NCBI RefSeq assembly: GCF_002305855.1
Contig: NZ_CP022163.1
Coordinates: forward strand, 2,480,292-2,544,291
Length of the DNA: 64,000 nt
Direction: 5' to 3'
DNA from: Melittangium boletus DSM 14713
GTDB lineage: Bacteria > Myxococcota > Myxococcia > Myxococcales > Myxococcaceae
In this document: positions 17,260-28,329 of the stretch, one piece after another
How the letters are laid out: each line of letters starts with the position of its first letter
Numbering within the stretch: position 1 is the first letter of the stretch
Notes under the pieces: generated by a model
What the model was told of the DNA's origin: nothing
Seen by the model: only the letters and a program-made list of their open reading frames with translations
Database searches by the model: none
Position numbers and translations under genes: made by a program

Positions 17260-17961
17260 TCAGACCCCCGCCGTGTAGAGGGTGGGATCCATCACGCCCG
17301 CCTGCTCGAAGCCCCGCCGCCGCAGCGTACAACTGTCACACCGCCCACACGCCCGGCCCTCCTTGTCCGGGTCGTAGCAGGAGTGCGTCATCGAGTAGTC
17401 CACCCCCAGCTTCACCCCCGCGCGGATGATCTCCGCCTTGGTCATCCCCGACAGCGGCGCGTGCACCTTGAATTGGGTGCCCTCCACTCCCGCCTTCGTG
17501 GCCAGCGTGGCCATCTGCTCGAAGGCGCGGATGAACTCGGGACGGCAGTCCGGGTAGCCGCTGTAGTCCACCGCGTTCACGCCGATGTAGATGTCACTCG
17601 AGCCCACCACCTCCGCGAGCCCCAACGCCAACGACAGGAAGAGCGCGTTGCGCGCCGGCACGTAGGTGATGGGAATGCCGTGGGACATCTCCGATTCGGG
17701 CCGGTCCTTCGGCACGTCGATGTCCGCCGTCAGCGCGGAGCCACCCACCTGCGGCAGGTCCACCGTCACCACCCGGAAGTCCGTGACGCCCAGGGACCTG
17801 GCCACCCAGCGCGCCCGTTCGAGTTCCACCGCGTGCCGCTGGCCATAGGCCACCGCCAGGCACACCGGCTCGAAGCCATCCGCCTTCGCCATCGACAGGC
17901 ACGTCGTCGAGTCCAGGCCGCCCGACAACAACACCACCGCCTTCTTGTTACTGACCGACAT
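17260..17961 (-). CDS. queC: 7-cyano-7-deazaguanine synthase QueC
   Basis: This 233-residue enzyme uses ATP and ammonia to convert 7-carboxy-7-deazaguanine to preQ0 in queuosine biosynthesis. The PP-loop SGGLDSTT lies at residues 13-20. The four zinc-binding cysteines are present in [18 protein letters not shown]. Length and motifs are standard. The start overlaps the 3' end of the upstream lipoprotein gene by 14 bp. The other early pathway genes (queD, queE, folE) are not in the window, so queC is separated from them here. Confidence 0.97.
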   Translation of the reverse strand: MSVSNKKAVVLLSGGLDSTTCLSMAKADGFEPVCLAVAYGQRHAVELERARWVARSLGVTDFRVVTVDLPQVGGSALTADIDVPKDRPESEMSHGIPITYVPARNALFLSLALGLAEVVGSSDIYIGVNAVDYSGYPDCRPEFIRAFEQMATLATKAGVEGTQFKVHAPLSGMTKAEIIRAGVKLGVDYSMTHSCYDPDKEGRACGRCDSCTLRRRGFEQAGVMDPTLYTAGV

Positions 17962-18568
17962 TGAAACGCCGCTCTCCTTCCACGCCGTACACCGCCGTGC
18001 ACGACGTCTTGCATTTACAGTTCTCGCTCGTGCCCGGCAGGAACGTCACCGTCAACGTGCCGCAGGCCCGCTGGGCGTCATACCCGTTCGCCGTGGGAGC
18101 TGGCACGGAACCATCCGGCAAGCCGCCATCCGGCAGGTTCACGCACCGGCTGCCCATGGCCCGATCCTGACTGTCGCTGAGCACCACCACCGACAGCTTC
18201 TCCTCGATCTGCGAGCCCTTGCAGTCCTCGCCACAGCTCGCCACCTGGGCCGGAGCCTTCTCGGTGGACACATAGCGCTGTGCCGGCGTCTCGTAGGTGG
18301 CCGCGCGTGAATAGCCATCCACGGTGAACCAGGCCCCTCCGTCCACGCTGTCGCGCGAGAACGTGCCCGCGAAGTCGAAGCCGCCATCGGACAGCCGGCT
18401 GAAGTCTCCACCGTCCGGGTTGCAGTTCGTCCGCGCCCAGTCCGCCTGGGCGTGGAAGTTGAACAGGCCGATGACCACGTCTCCGGGGTACACCGTCTCG
18501 GACACGCAGGCCGCGACCAACAGGAGCACGGGCAACGAGAGCAGGAAGCGGCGTTGGGAGACGGACAT
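17948..18568 (-). CDS. Lipoprotein of unknown function
   Basis: This 206-residue predicted lipoprotein has signal [13 protein letters not shown] with a good lipobox. The mature part contains several Asp-Gly-rich turns ([19 protein letters not shown]) and many cysteines, including CGEDC and CKCKTSC, suggesting a disulfide-bonded periplasmic or surface protein. No known catalytic motif was recognised. It starts 12 bp after the end of the giant TPR gene and overlaps queC, so it sits in the middle of a four-gene minus-strand run. Confidence 0.75.
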   Translation of the reverse strand: MSVSQRRFLLSLPVLLLVAACVSETVYPGDVVIGLFNFHAQADWARTNCNPDGGDFSRLSDGGFDFAGTFSRDSVDGGAWFTVDGYSRAATYETPAQRYVSTEKAPAQVASCGEDCKGSQIEEKLSVVVLSDSQDRAMGSRCVNLPDGGLPDGSVPAPTANGYDAQRACGTLTVTFLPGTSENCKCKTSCTAVYGVEGERRFNVGQ

Positions 18569-18580
18569 GGTCTCCCGACC

Positions 18581-21500
18581 TTACACGCTCTCCAGGGCCG
18601 CGAGCGCCACCGCGTGGAACGCCGAGCTGCCACGCAGGACCGCGCCCACGTCCAGACGGGAGGGATCCGCGCCGCGCACCTCGGGAGCCAGCTTCGCCAG
18701 CACGCGCGACGCGGCGAGCGAGGCGGGCACCGCCTGGAAGGCCTCCACCGCCGCCTCGTCGAAGCCCGGTACCGGACCCGGCCGTGACAGGGCCTCGCCC
18801 GCTTCACCCAGGTGGATCGCCAGGGCACACAGGTAGCTCAGCTCCACCGGGCCAAAGGCCGCCAACGCGCCCGCGCCCAACACCAGTTCGTCCGGCGAGG
18901 CGAGGTACGCCTCCACGCCCCCCTCCGGAGCCACGAAGACGCTCAGCCCGCCCACGCCCAGCGCTTCCAGGGAGGGACGCAGGGCCGTGTCCAGACGCGG
19001 CATCGTCTCGATCGTCACCGCGAGGGCGTTCGCGGGCAGCGCGTGCTGGAAGCCCTGGGGCATGCGCACCGGGGAGATCGTCGGGGCCGGGGCGCGTGCC
19101 GAGCTCGACACGAGCGCCGCGCCGAAGCCATCCACCCGCGCCACCTCCGGGGGGGAAGCCTCGCCTCGGGACGCCAGCGCCTCGGCGTACAGCGTCCACC
19201 CGTCCGCGTCCACCGGCTGGCTCCGCAACAACTCGGGCCACAGTTGGAGCGCCAGGGGCGCGCCCTGGGCCGTGGGCGACAGGCGCTCGGCCACCAGGCG
19301 CTTCGCCTCGGGGGACAACTGGTCCGTCTGGATGAGGCGCTCGGCGAGCTGCACCGCGAACACCACCAGGCTCGCGTCCAGGTACTGGCGCAGGATGGCC
19401 TCCAGCTGCTCCGGCTCGTCCGTGAGCCGCTCGCGCAGCCGCAGGGCCTCGCCCGTGAGACCCTGCGCCTCGGCCAGACGCGCCCGCCGCTCCAGCCGCT
19501 CGGGCGTCTCCGGCAGCGACACGAGCTGCGCGGACGCCTCGGCCGGACGACCCAGCGCCTCGTAGGCCTCCGCCAGCCGCTCGCGCCACACGCCCATGGC
19601 CGCCGGGCCCGCGAGCATCGCGGCCAGCTTCTCCGCCACGCCCACGAAGCGCGCGTGGTCATGCGTCTCATCGTACAGGGGCAGCAGGAACTCCAACGCG
19701 CGGATCGAGCCCGGCGCGTCCTCCAGGGCCTTCTCGAAGGACTCGCGCGCGCGCTCCTTGTCGCCCGCCCACATGAGCATGTCGCCATGCTCCACGTGCA
19801 GCTCACCCCGCACCTTGGGGTCCGTCTCCAGCAGGATGAGCAGACCGAGCGTGTCCGCCGCGTCCGCCATCCACCCCGCCTCCCGCTGCAACCGGAAGCG
19901 CTCGCGCAGCAGCTTGCCCCGCCGCTCCGGCCACCCCTCCGCCGCCTCGGACAACGCCTCGATGCGCTCGCTCACGGGCAGGGCGCGCACCTGCGCCAGC
20001 ACCGCCTCGGATAGCGCCTCGGGGCCACCGCCCAGGCCGGACAACAGTCGCCACAGGCGAGGGGTGAAGCCCGGCGCCAACGCGAGCCGCTCCAGCGCGT
20101 GCAACCGGCTCTCCGTGGGCGCGGACTCGGCGCCGAGCACCTCGTCCCACAGCGCGATGGCCAGCGCCTCGTCCCAGCCCGAGAGCAGATCCGCCAGCCG
20201 CAACAGCTCCGGCCCGGGGCCGTCCGCGCGCAACCGACGGCTCAGCTCGGAGATGTGCGTGGACTCGGCCTGTCCGCCCTCCGCCAGGGCCCAGAGCGCC
20301 TGGAGGATTCGCGCGTCGTCCCCGGCGCGCTCCGCGAGCGCGAGCGCGCCCAGCACCTCTCCCGACTCGAGCGCGGGCGAGAAGCCCACCTCGACGGCCC
20401 GCGCGGGCGCGCCCAGCCGGAGGAAACGCTCGGCCAGTTCGCTCGCGCCCTCGGGCGTCCCCGGGGTCTTCGTGGCCAGGCGCTCCAGCACCTCGAGCGC
20501 CTCGGCGTTCTCTCCCGCGGACTCCCACAGGTCGACGACTTCCAGCAGCAGGGCCGCCCGCTCGGAGGAAGGCACGAGCCGGGCCGCCTGCAACAGCGCC
20601 TGGGCGCCTCGTCCGGGCTCGCCCAGGGCCAGGTGCAAGGAGGAGACGCGGCGCAGGGCCTCCGCGTCGGGCTCCACGGCGACGGCGGCACGGGCCGCGC
20701 GCAAGGCTTCCGCGAGCCGGCCCGCGGACTCGAACTCATGCGCAGCGGCCAGCAACCACTGGCGGCGCTCCGCGTCGGGGAGGATGTCCGCCCGCGCCAG
20801 GTACACCTCGGCGAGACGGCCCGGAGCGTCCACGAGCAACGGCTCCAACGCATCCAGCGCCTCGGCGTAGCCAGCGCCGGACGCGCCCCGGGCCACCACC
20901 GTCTCCAGCATCTCCCGGGCGAGCGCGTCCTGGTCCGCGGCCCGGGCGAGCGACGCCAGCTCCAGCCGCAGCAGCGAGGCCTCGTCCGCGTCGTCCGTCA
21001 CGCCCACCAGGCGCGTGAGGGCCTCCAGCAACGCGGCCTTCTCGCCGCGCGCGCGCAGGCCCGCCACCCGGGCCCGAAGCGCGGGGACATTGGAGGGGTC
21101 CGCCTCGGCGGCACGCTCCCGGAGGGCCGCGGCCCGCTCGGCGTCATCCAACAGCTCGGCGGCGACGTCGGCGGCGGCCAGCAACAACTCCGCGGCGCGC
21201 GAGCCCCCCGCGGCCTGCGCTCCGGCCTCGTAGACGGCGAGCAGATCCGCCGGACGGCCCAGGGCCCGCAGGCCTCGCACCGCCCGATCGATGATGCCGT
21301 CGTCCGCGGGACGCAGCCGCGTGAGGTGCAGCAGCGCGTCGATGGCGTCCTTCGGGTCGTCGAAGAGATCCGCGGCGCGGCGGTAGAGCACCTCGGCGGT
21401 GGCGGCGTCCGCCTTGCGCGCGAGCTTCATCGAGGCCCGGTACAGGCCCCGCGAATCCCCGGTGCGTCCATACACCTCGGCGAGCAGCGACAGGGCCTCC

Positions 21501-24500
21501 TGACCCCGCGCCCCATCTCCATCCAGGGCCACCACGGCCTCGAAGGCCTGGGCGGCGTCCTGATGGGCACCGGAGGCCAGCGAGGCGTGTCCCAGCCGCA
21601 GATGCGTGCGCACACGCACGGGTACGGGCAAGGACTCGCCTCCGGCGGCGAGCAGGCGCCGGTCATAGGGCCAGGCCGCGTTCGGGCCACCGCCCTCGGC
21701 CGCCAGGTCTCCCCGCGTGGCGAGCGCTTCCACGTCGTCCGCGGAGTGCTCCAGGAAGTCATCGAAGGCCTGGGCGGCGAGCAGCACTTCCCCGGCCTTC
21801 AGGAGGAGCTGGGCGCGCTCGCGCAGCAGCGGCAGGGCCTGCTCGGGCGACACGGCGGAGGCGCGCAGCGCGAGCAGTTCCGCCTGACGGCGCACGTCGC
21901 TTCCGGCGCGGGCCCGCAGCAGGTGGAAGGCCTCGGCGCTGGAGGGCGCGAGTTCGAAGGCCTGGTCCTCGCACAACAGCGCGCGCTCCAGCGCACCCGC
22001 CTCGCGGAAGGCCCGGGCGGCGGCGAGGTAGCTCTCCGCGGCCTCCACCGGCGGCTGGCGCTGAGCGCGGCGCGAGAGCAGCGCGGCGAGGGACTGGAAG
22101 TCGCCCGTCTCCGAGAGGAAGGCGCGGTGGCGCGTGTAGAGCGGTTCCTGGAAGGGGTCGGCCTCCAGCAGGATCGCGTCGAACTCCGCGGCATCCGCCG
22201 CCCGCCCCATCTCGTTCAGCAGATCCGCCACCTGCCGGGTCAGGCCCAGGTCATCCGGCAGCGAGGCGCGCGCGGCGATCAACGCGATGGCGGCGGAGTC
22301 CGGACGCTTCGCGCGCTCGCGGTACAAGGCGGCGGCGCGCAGCAGCAGCTCCGCGCGCTTGGGGCCCTCCTCCTCATGGGACGCGGCGTCCTCGAACCAG
22401 GCGGCCAGCTCCGCCACGCGGCCCTCGCGCTCGAACAGCTCGCACAGGAGCGTCTCGGCCTCCCGCAGGGAGCGGTCCAGGAGCAGCGCCTCGCGCAGGA
22501 AGCCCTCGGCCTTGCCGGAGTCGCCCAGCCCCTCGAGGTACAGCCGCGCCAGCCGCAGCAGCGACAGGGCCCGGGCGGAGGTGGCGGGCAGCAGCGGCAG
22601 GGAGCGCTCCAACCACCGCGCCTCGGCGGAGGCGTCGTCGCGGCGGACGGCCAGCTCCACGCCCATGCGCGCCGTGTCGAGCTGGCCGGAGAGCGCGAAG
22701 GCCCGCTCCAGCGAGGCCTCGGCGGCGGTCAGGTCCAGCTTCGCGTCGCGCAGCATCTCCGCGCGGTGGCGCTCACAGTCGGCGGCCTCGTCCAGCCGGC
22801 CTTCCTTCTCCAGCAGGAAGCGCAGCGCCTTGAGCGAGCGCAGGCACTCGTCCACCCGGCCCGAGGTCTCCGCGAGACGCGCGTGCTCCGAGCAGGCGGC
22901 GATGGCGCCCTCGAAATCCCCCGACTCCTGGCTGAGCGAGGCCACCACCTGGAGCTGCGCCATCAACTCGGGCAGCAGGCCCGCGTCGCGGTAGAGGTCC
23001 GCGAGCGAGCGGTGCAACGGCAGGGGCTCGTCCGCCATCTCCGCCGCGCGGGCCAGCAGGGAGGCGGCGAAGGGAACATCCGCCAGGGACTCGCGAGCCC
23101 GCTCGGACAGCAGGACGAGCCGCGTCGCGGTGTGGTCGGAGGGCGGCAGGGCCCGCGCGTGGGCGACGAGGACGTCGAAGGCGGCGCGCGGCTCGTCCTT
23201 CTCCCAGAGCGAGGAGAGGCGCAACACGGCCACTTCGTTGAGCGGGCTCTCGGCGAGCAGCCGCTTGTAGGCGGACGCCGCGCGCCGGGTGTCGCCCAGC
23301 TTCTCGGCGAGCGCGCCCAGGCGCAGCCAGGCCTTCTCGGCGTGCTCGGCGTCGGTGGAGAAGTCCGCCGCGGCCGCCAGTTGCTCCTGCAGGGGCAGCG
23401 CTTCCCGCACGTCCCCGTGCAGGAAGAGCAGCTCGGTCAGCTCGGCGAGCTGCGCGTCCCGCGCGGGGACGAGGCCATGGGCCCGGCGCGCCAGCTCCAG
23501 GGCCCGGGTCATGTCCCCCGCGGCGCGGGCATGGGCACACCCCTCGCGCAGAAGGGCGGCGGCCTCGTCCGCGGGCAGCAGACCCTCTTCCACGTCGAGG
23601 AGCTGGGCGGCCTCGGTGAAGTCCCCCCGCTCGGAGACGAGCGCCACGAGCCGGCGGCGCACCGGCGTGTCCTCGGGCGCCAGACGCACCGCCTGGCGCA
23701 GCGCGGCCTCGGCGGCCTCGGGCTGCTCCAGACGATCCGCGTACAGGGTGCCCAGCTCGGCGTAGAGGGCCGCGGCCTCGGACGGCGGCGCGTGAGGGGC
23801 CTCGGTGGCGAGCAGGGCCGTCAGGCGCTCCCAATCCTCCAGCTCGCGCAGCACGCGCTGGAGCGCGGAGGTGGCTCCGGCATGGCGCGGCGCGAGGGAG
23901 AGCGCCTGCTCCAGACTGCTGGCGGCCTCCGACGGGTTGCCCGCGTTCTCCAGCAGGTGCGCGCGGGCGAGCAGGGCGTCCACCCGGCGGCCCACGGGCC
24001 CCTGACGGGCGGCCTCGGCGAGGGCGTCGGCCTCGGCCTCGGGCTGCTGGTCGCGGCGCGCGAGCGTGGCCAGGGAGAAGAAGACATCACAGCGCTCGGC
24101 CGGGGACAGCGGCAGGGACACGGCGGCGAGCAGGGCCGCGCGGGCGGGCTCGCGCGCGTCCTTCTCCAGCAGCGTGGTGGCGAGCGAGAGGAGCCGGGCC
24201 TGGGCGCGCTCGGCGAACTCCGGCTCGGCGGCGAGCACGTGGCGCCAGGCCTCCAGCTCGTCCACGTCCTCGCCCGTCTCCCGAGCGATGGCCGCGAGGG
24301 CGAGCCACAGGGGCGCGGGCCGGCGGGAGAGGCGCGTGGCGGCGAGGAAGTCATCACGCGCGGCGGGCGTGCGGCCCGCGTGGCGGTGGAGGGCCGCGCG
24401 GCGGGAGAGCAGTTCGGCGCGTGCCTCGCCCTCGGAGGCGGTGATGAGGGTGCCCAGCAGCGCCAGCCGCTCGGCCTCCTCGGCGGCGGTGCCCGTGCCC

Positions 24501-27500
24501 GGCGGAGGCAGCAGCTCCAGCAGGGAGCGGGTGGCCCACGTGTCCGAGGGCTCCTCGGCGAGCAGGCCGCGCAGGGCCTCCGTGGCCTCGGTGGCGCGGC
24601 CCAGGGACAGCGACAGCTCGGCCAGCTCCCGGCGGGCGGAGCGGCGCGCGTCTCCGGAGAGCCGGGGCCAGAGCGAGGTGAGGAGATCCGCCAGCGGCTC
24701 GTGGGCGCCCGCCTCTCGGTGCAGGCCCGCGAGCTCCAACTGGGCCTCGAGGTCCTCCGGGGACAGGGCGCAGTAGTGCGCGAGCAGGCGCCGGGCGGCA
24801 TCGGGGCGGCCCGCGCGCACCGCGCAGGCGGACGCGCGGCGCGTGAGGTACAGGCGCTCGTCCTCGCGCGGCGCGTCGGGATCCACCGCGGGCAGGGCCA
24901 GCACCGCCTCGAAGTCCTCCAGGGCGGCGCGCGGCTCCGACTGCGTCCTCAGCTCGCCCCGGCGCAGACGCGCGGGCGCGAAGGAGGCGTCGCGCTCCAG
25001 GGCCTCGGCGAGGAAGGGCTCCTCGCGGCTGGAGCCCACGGAGAGCACCGAGGCGCGGAAGAGGAGCCGGGCCCCCGCGCGGGGCTCGGGCACGAGCGCG
25101 GCCTTGCGCGCGAGCAGACGCGCGGCCTCCAGACGCTCTCCCCGCTCCAGCTCCAGCTCCGCGAGCGCGTCCAGGGCCTCGGCGGCGAGCGGCCCCGTGG
25201 GGCTCGCGTCCAGGGTGGCCGACAAGCGCAACAGCGCGGGGCCCTTCTCTCCCCGGGCCAGGAGCGTCCGGGCGCTCTTGAGGAAGAGGGGCGCGGCCTC
25301 CACCGCGCGCTCGGCGGCGGCGAGGGCCTGGGCGCGCGCGGCCCACAACTCGGCCAGCTCCCGCGTCTCACCGGCCTCCGTATAAAGGATCTCCAGCCGC
25401 TCGGCGAGCGCGTCGTCCAGACGGCGCAGCGGGAAGGCCTGGCCATAGGCGGTGATGGCGGCCTCGCGGTCTCCCATCAGCTCGCACGCGCGGCCCAGGC
25501 GGGCGCGGATGTCCGCCAGCCGCTCGGGGGCGGTGGTGCGCGGCAGGGACGCGAGCAACGTCTCCAGGGCGCGCCGGGCATGCTCGGGGCGCTCGCAGCG
25601 CAGGGAGAGGTCGGCCAGCTCCAGCAGCACGGCCTGCTCCGGGGACAGACGCGCGGCCTTCTCCAGGGCGACCAGCGCCTCGCCCAGACGGCCCAGCCGG
25701 GCCTCCAGGACGTTGGAGAGCTCGCGCAGCGCCGCCGACGCGAGCCGCTTGTCACCTTGTGCCTCGGCCACCCGCGCCCGCTCTTGCAGGGCGGTGGCCA
25801 GCCCCGCCATGTCCGAGCGCTTGCGCTGCAGGGCGCACAGCTCGCCGAGGGTGGGCAGATCATCCGGCTCGGCCTTGAGCACTTCCTGGAGGGCGGTGGC
25901 GGCGAGGTCCAGGTCGAAGGCGAGATCCCTCGCGGCCACGGCGAGGCGGCGGTACTTGCGCGCGCGCTCGGCGGGCTCGGGGGTGAGGCGCGCGAGCGTG
26001 GAGAGGCAGCGGGTGAGCAGCCCTCCGTCGCGGCGGGCCTCGGCGATGGCCAGCAGGGACTCGAGCGCGGGCGCGTGGTTCGCGTCGGCCTCCAGCGCGG
26101 AGGTGAGCAGCCGCTCGGCGCGCTCGGGCTGCTGCAAGCGGCCCCGGTACAGCTCCCCGGCCTCGGCCCAGAGCGCGGCGCGGCGGCCGGGCTCGTCATG
26201 GACGGCGGCGGCCTTCTCCAGCGACTCGGCGAGCTCCTGCACGCGGCCGGTGGCGCGGAAGTAGGGAATCAGCTCGTCGAGCGCGGCGATGTCGCGCGGA
26301 TCCAGGGCGAGCGCGGCCTCCAGGTGCTCGCGCGCCCGGGCGGGGTCTCCCAGCTTCGTGCGGTACAGACGCGCCAGGGCATGGTGGCTCTGGTGCGCGG
26401 CGCGGCGCACGGACTCCGAGCGGGGCGAGGGGCCCGCCAGCTCCAGCGCCTGCTGGTAGCCCGCGAGCGCTTCCTGCAACTTGCCCAGGCCCTCGGCCAC
26501 GCGCGCGGTGGCGAACAGGGGCTCGGGCTCGCCGGGAAGCAACGCCGTGGCCTCGCGGAAGCGCAGGAGGGCGTTGTCCGGCTGTTGCAGTCCTTCTTCC
26601 CACACGCGGCCCGCGAGCAGGTTGGCACGGCCCACCCGATCCAGCTCGTGGCGGGCCATGGCCACCTCGCGCAGGCGGTCCAGGGCCTTGAGGGCGCGCA
26701 GGTGCTCGCCGCTGCGGTGGCACAACTCCCCGAGCAGCAGCAGCGCGTCCGGATGGTCCGGCGACAGACGCAGCGCGGCCTCGCAGTGCAGCCGGGCGCC
26801 CGCGACGTCGTCCTCGGTCTGGGCGCACAGGTCCGCGAGGTGGACATGGGCGTCGGCGGCCTCGGCGGGATCCCTCGCGAGCGCGGCGATGCGGCGGTAG
26901 GCCCGCACGGCACCGGCCCGATCCCGGCTCAAGTCCGAGGCACGGGCGAGGGCCTTGAGGGACGGCAGATGATCCGGCCTCAGGCCCAGCACCTCGTGCA
27001 GGGCCTTCACCGCCACCTGGGGCGCGTGGTCGCGCGCGGCACGGGCGGCGGCCTCGGCGGAGAAGAAGGCGGCGGACTCCTCGGAGGCGCGGCGCGACAG
27101 GGCGCACAGGGCCAGGTAGCGCTCGGCGGCGCGCGCGGACTCGCCCCGGCGCTCGCGCACCACGGCCTCGCCCCAGAGGGCGGACGGGCTCTTCTCGCGG
27201 CGGCGCAGGAGCGTGGCCGCCACGTCCAGGGCCAGGTCGTGCGCCTGCGGATCCGCGACGAGCAGCGACAACAGACGCTCGGCGGCGAAGGGGTGGGCGT
27301 CCTGGACATCTCCCGCCTGGAGGAAGGCCTCCCGGGCCTCGGCGAGCTTGCCCTGGGCGAGGAAGGCCTCGGCCTCGGCGAAGGCGCGCGAGCCCTCCAG
27401 CGCGAGCAACAGCTCCTCATCCGGCGGCGAGGGCGGAGGCAGGCCTCCGGCGGAGAAGCGCAGGCGCAGGCCGGCGACGCCCACCTCGGCGGAGGACAGG

Positions 27501-28129
27501 CGCGCGGTGTCCAGCAGGGGCATCTTGAAGCCCCGGCTCACGGCGGCCTTCTGGCAGAGCGCGGGCAGCACGCGGGTGGAGAAGCCGGTGGCGCCGCGCA
27601 CCTCCAGCTCGGGCAGCAGCGCCAACTGGGCCACGGCGCCAGCGAGCAGCCCGGGCACTTGCACCGACGGCGTGGCGGAGAAGCCGTACAGGCGCACGTC
27701 GTAGATGTAGAGGGCGAGCCGTTCGCCGTCCGCATCGAAGGCCACCTTGAAGGTGAGCGGCGTGCGCTCCGGAGCCTGGAGGAAGGCCTGTCCCTCCAGG
27801 TAGCCGGGGCGGAAGTGCAGCTTGAGTCCCTCCAGGCCCGTCACCCGCCCGGCCAGCTCCGCCACCTTGCGCGCCACCAGCGCCGCGTCGACGTGCAACT
27901 CCAGGAAGCCGAAGTGCAGCTTCTTGCGTTGGTAGCGCGAGGCCCCGGCGCTCACGTTGAAGGGGAAGGTGACGTCGGGAATCTGCAGCGCGAAGTCGGC
28001 GATGGACAGCCCGGGCGTCAGCTCGAGCGGCGGAAACCCCACGAAGGCGCGCCGGTCCAGGAGGCGGAGCTCGGGGGCGGCGGCGTGTGCGTCGGACGCG
28101 GGCGTGAGGGAGTCGCTGTCGGTGGCCAT
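18581..28129 (-). CDS. Giant tetratricopeptide-repeat protein
   Basis: The product has about 3182 residues. I chose the ATG at 28129 (MATDSDSLTP); an upstream ATG at 28255 would add 42 residues, and neither has a strong ribosome site. Residues 1 to about 280 form a non-repeat domain with PGLLAGAVAQLALLPELEV. From about residue 290 nearly the whole chain is helical TPR-like repeats rich in Ala, Leu, Glu and Arg, with motifs such as ALWGEAVVRERRGE, LGELCHRSGEHLRALKALD and ALDPRDIAALDEL. The C-terminal 250 residues (LPANALAVTIETMPRL onward) look like a different fold. It has no signal peptide or transmembrane segment, so it is a cytoplasmic scaffold candidate. Confidence 0.85.
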   Translation of the reverse strand: MATDSDSLTPASDAHAAAPELRLLDRRAFVGFPPLELTPGLSIADFALQIPDVTFPFNVSAGASRYQRKKLHFGFLELHVDAALVARKVAELAGRVTGLEGLKLHFRPGYLEGQAFLQAPERTPLTFKVAFDADGERLALYIYDVRLYGFSATPSVQVPGLLAGAVAQLALLPELEVRGATGFSTRVLPALCQKAAVSRGFKMPLLDTARLSSAEVGVAGLRLRFSAGGLPPPSPPDEELLLALEGSRAFAEAEAFLAQGKLAEAREAFLQAGDVQDAHPFAAERLLSLLVADPQAHDLALDVAATLLRRREKSPSALWGEAVVRERRGESARAAERYLALCALSRRASEESAAFFSAEAAARAARDHAPQVAVKALHEVLGLRPDHLPSLKALARASDLSRDRAGAVRAYRRIAALARDPAEAADAHVHLADLCAQTEDDVAGARLHCEAALRLSPDHPDALLLLGELCHRSGEHLRALKALDRLREVAMARHELDRVGRANLLAGRVWEEGLQQPDNALLRFREATALLPGEPEPLFATARVAEGLGKLQEALAGYQQALELAGPSPRSESVRRAAHQSHHALARLYRTKLGDPARAREHLEAALALDPRDIAALDELIPYFRATGRVQELAESLEKAAAVHDEPGRRAALWAEAGELYRGRLQQPERAERLLTSALEADANHAPALESLLAIAEARRDGGLLTRCLSTLARLTPEPAERARKYRRLAVAARDLAFDLDLAATALQEVLKAEPDDLPTLGELCALQRKRSDMAGLATALQERARVAEAQGDKRLASAALRELSNVLEARLGRLGEALVALEKAARLSPEQAVLLELADLSLRCERPEHARRALETLLASLPRTTAPERLADIRARLGRACELMGDREAAITAYGQAFPLRRLDDALAERLEILYTEAGETRELAELWAARAQALAAAERAVEAAPLFLKSARTLLARGEKGPALLRLSATLDASPTGPLAAEALDALAELELERGERLEAARLLARKAALVPEPRAGARLLFRASVLSVGSSREEPFLAEALERDASFAPARLRRGELRTQSEPRAALEDFEAVLALPAVDPDAPREDERLYLTRRASACAVRAGRPDAARRLLAHYCALSPEDLEAQLELAGLHREAGAHEPLADLLTSLWPRLSGDARRSARRELAELSLSLGRATEATEALRGLLAEEPSDTWATRSLLELLPPPGTGTAAEEAERLALLGTLITASEGEARAELLSRRAALHRHAGRTPAARDDFLAATRLSRRPAPLWLALAAIARETGEDVDELEAWRHVLAAEPEFAERAQARLLSLATTLLEKDAREPARAALLAAVSLPLSPAERCDVFFSLATLARRDQQPEAEADALAEAARQGPVGRRVDALLARAHLLENAGNPSEAASSLEQALSLAPRHAGATSALQRVLRELEDWERLTALLATEAPHAPPSEAAALYAELGTLYADRLEQPEAAEAALRQAVRLAPEDTPVRRRLVALVSERGDFTEAAQLLDVEEGLLPADEAAALLREGCAHARAAGDMTRALELARRAHGLVPARDAQLAELTELLFLHGDVREALPLQEQLAAAADFSTDAEHAEKAWLRLGALAEKLGDTRRAASAYKRLLAESPLNEVAVLRLSSLWEKDEPRAAFDVLVAHARALPPSDHTATRLVLLSERARESLADVPFAASLLARAAEMADEPLPLHRSLADLYRDAGLLPELMAQLQVVASLSQESGDFEGAIAACSEHARLAETSGRVDECLRSLKALRFLLEKEGRLDEAADCERHRAEMLRDAKLDLTAAEASLERAFALSGQLDTARMGVELAVRRDDASAEARWLERSLPLLPATSARALSLLRLARLYLEGLGDSGKAEGFLREALLLDRSLREAETLLCELFEREGRVAELAAWFEDAASHEEEGPKRAELLLRAAALYRERAKRPDSAAIALIAARASLPDDLGLTRQVADLLNEMGRAADAAEFDAILLEADPFQEPLYTRHRAFLSETGDFQSLAALLSRRAQRQPPVEAAESYLAAARAFREAGALERALLCEDQAFELAPSSAEAFHLLRARAGSDVRRQAELLALRASAVSPEQALPLLRERAQLLLKAGEVLLAAQAFDDFLEHSADDVEALATRGDLAAEGGGPNAAWPYDRRLLAAGGESLPVPVRVRTHLRLGHASLASGAHQDAAQAFEAVVALDGDGARGQEALSLLAEVYGRTGDSRGLYRASMKLARKADAATAEVLYRRAADLFDDPKDAIDALLHLTRLRPADDGIIDRAVRGLRALGRPADLLAVYEAGAQAAGGSRAAELLLAAADVAAELLDDAERAAALRERAAEADPSNVPALRARVAGLRARGEKAALLEALTRLVGVTDDADEASLLRLELASLARAADQDALAREMLETVVARGASGAGYAEALDALEPLLVDAPGRLAEVYLARADILPDAERRQWLLAAAHEFESAGRLAEALRAARAAVAVEPDAEALRRVSSLHLALGEPGRGAQALLQAARLVPSSERAALLLEVVDLWESAGENAEALEVLERLATKTPGTPEGASELAERFLRLGAPARAVEVGFSPALESGEVLGALALAERAGDDARILQALWALAEGGQAESTHISELSRRLRADGPGPELLRLADLLSGWDEALAIALWDEVLGAESAPTESRLHALERLALAPGFTPRLWRLLSGLGGGPEALSEAVLAQVRALPVSERIEALSEAAEGWPERRGKLLRERFRLQREAGWMADAADTLGLLILLETDPKVRGELHVEHGDMLMWAGDKERARESFEKALEDAPGSIRALEFLLPLYDETHDHARFVGVAEKLAAMLAGPAAMGVWRERLAEAYEALGRPAEASAQLVSLPETPERLERRARLAEAQGLTGEALRLRERLTDEPEQLEAILRQYLDASLVVFAVQLAERLIQTDQLSPEAKRLVAERLSPTAQGAPLALQLWPELLRSQPVDADGWTLYAEALASRGEASPPEVARVDGFGAALVSSSARAPAPTISPVRMPQGFQHALPANALAVTIETMPRLDTALRPSLEALGVGGLSVFVAPEGGVEAYLASPDELVLGAGALAAFGPVELSYLCALAIHLGEAGEALSRPGPVPGFDEAAVEAFQAVPASLAASRVLAKLAPEVRGADPSRLDVGAVLRGSSAFHAVALAALESV

Positions 28130-28329
28130 CGCGGGGGGAAGTACGGAGGGGAAGGCCGAAGTTATCACGCGTGCCAACCCCTCGGAATTTTTGCCAATCT
28201 CCCGCCCGGGGAGGGGGCGGCGAGCCGTCGGGACCGCGCCGGGGAGCCGCTTCACTCCGGGTGTTCGCCAGTTGCCTCCCGCATCCGCACCAAGACTGGA
28301 AAGCTACCGGATCACTGCCTCGTCGAGCG

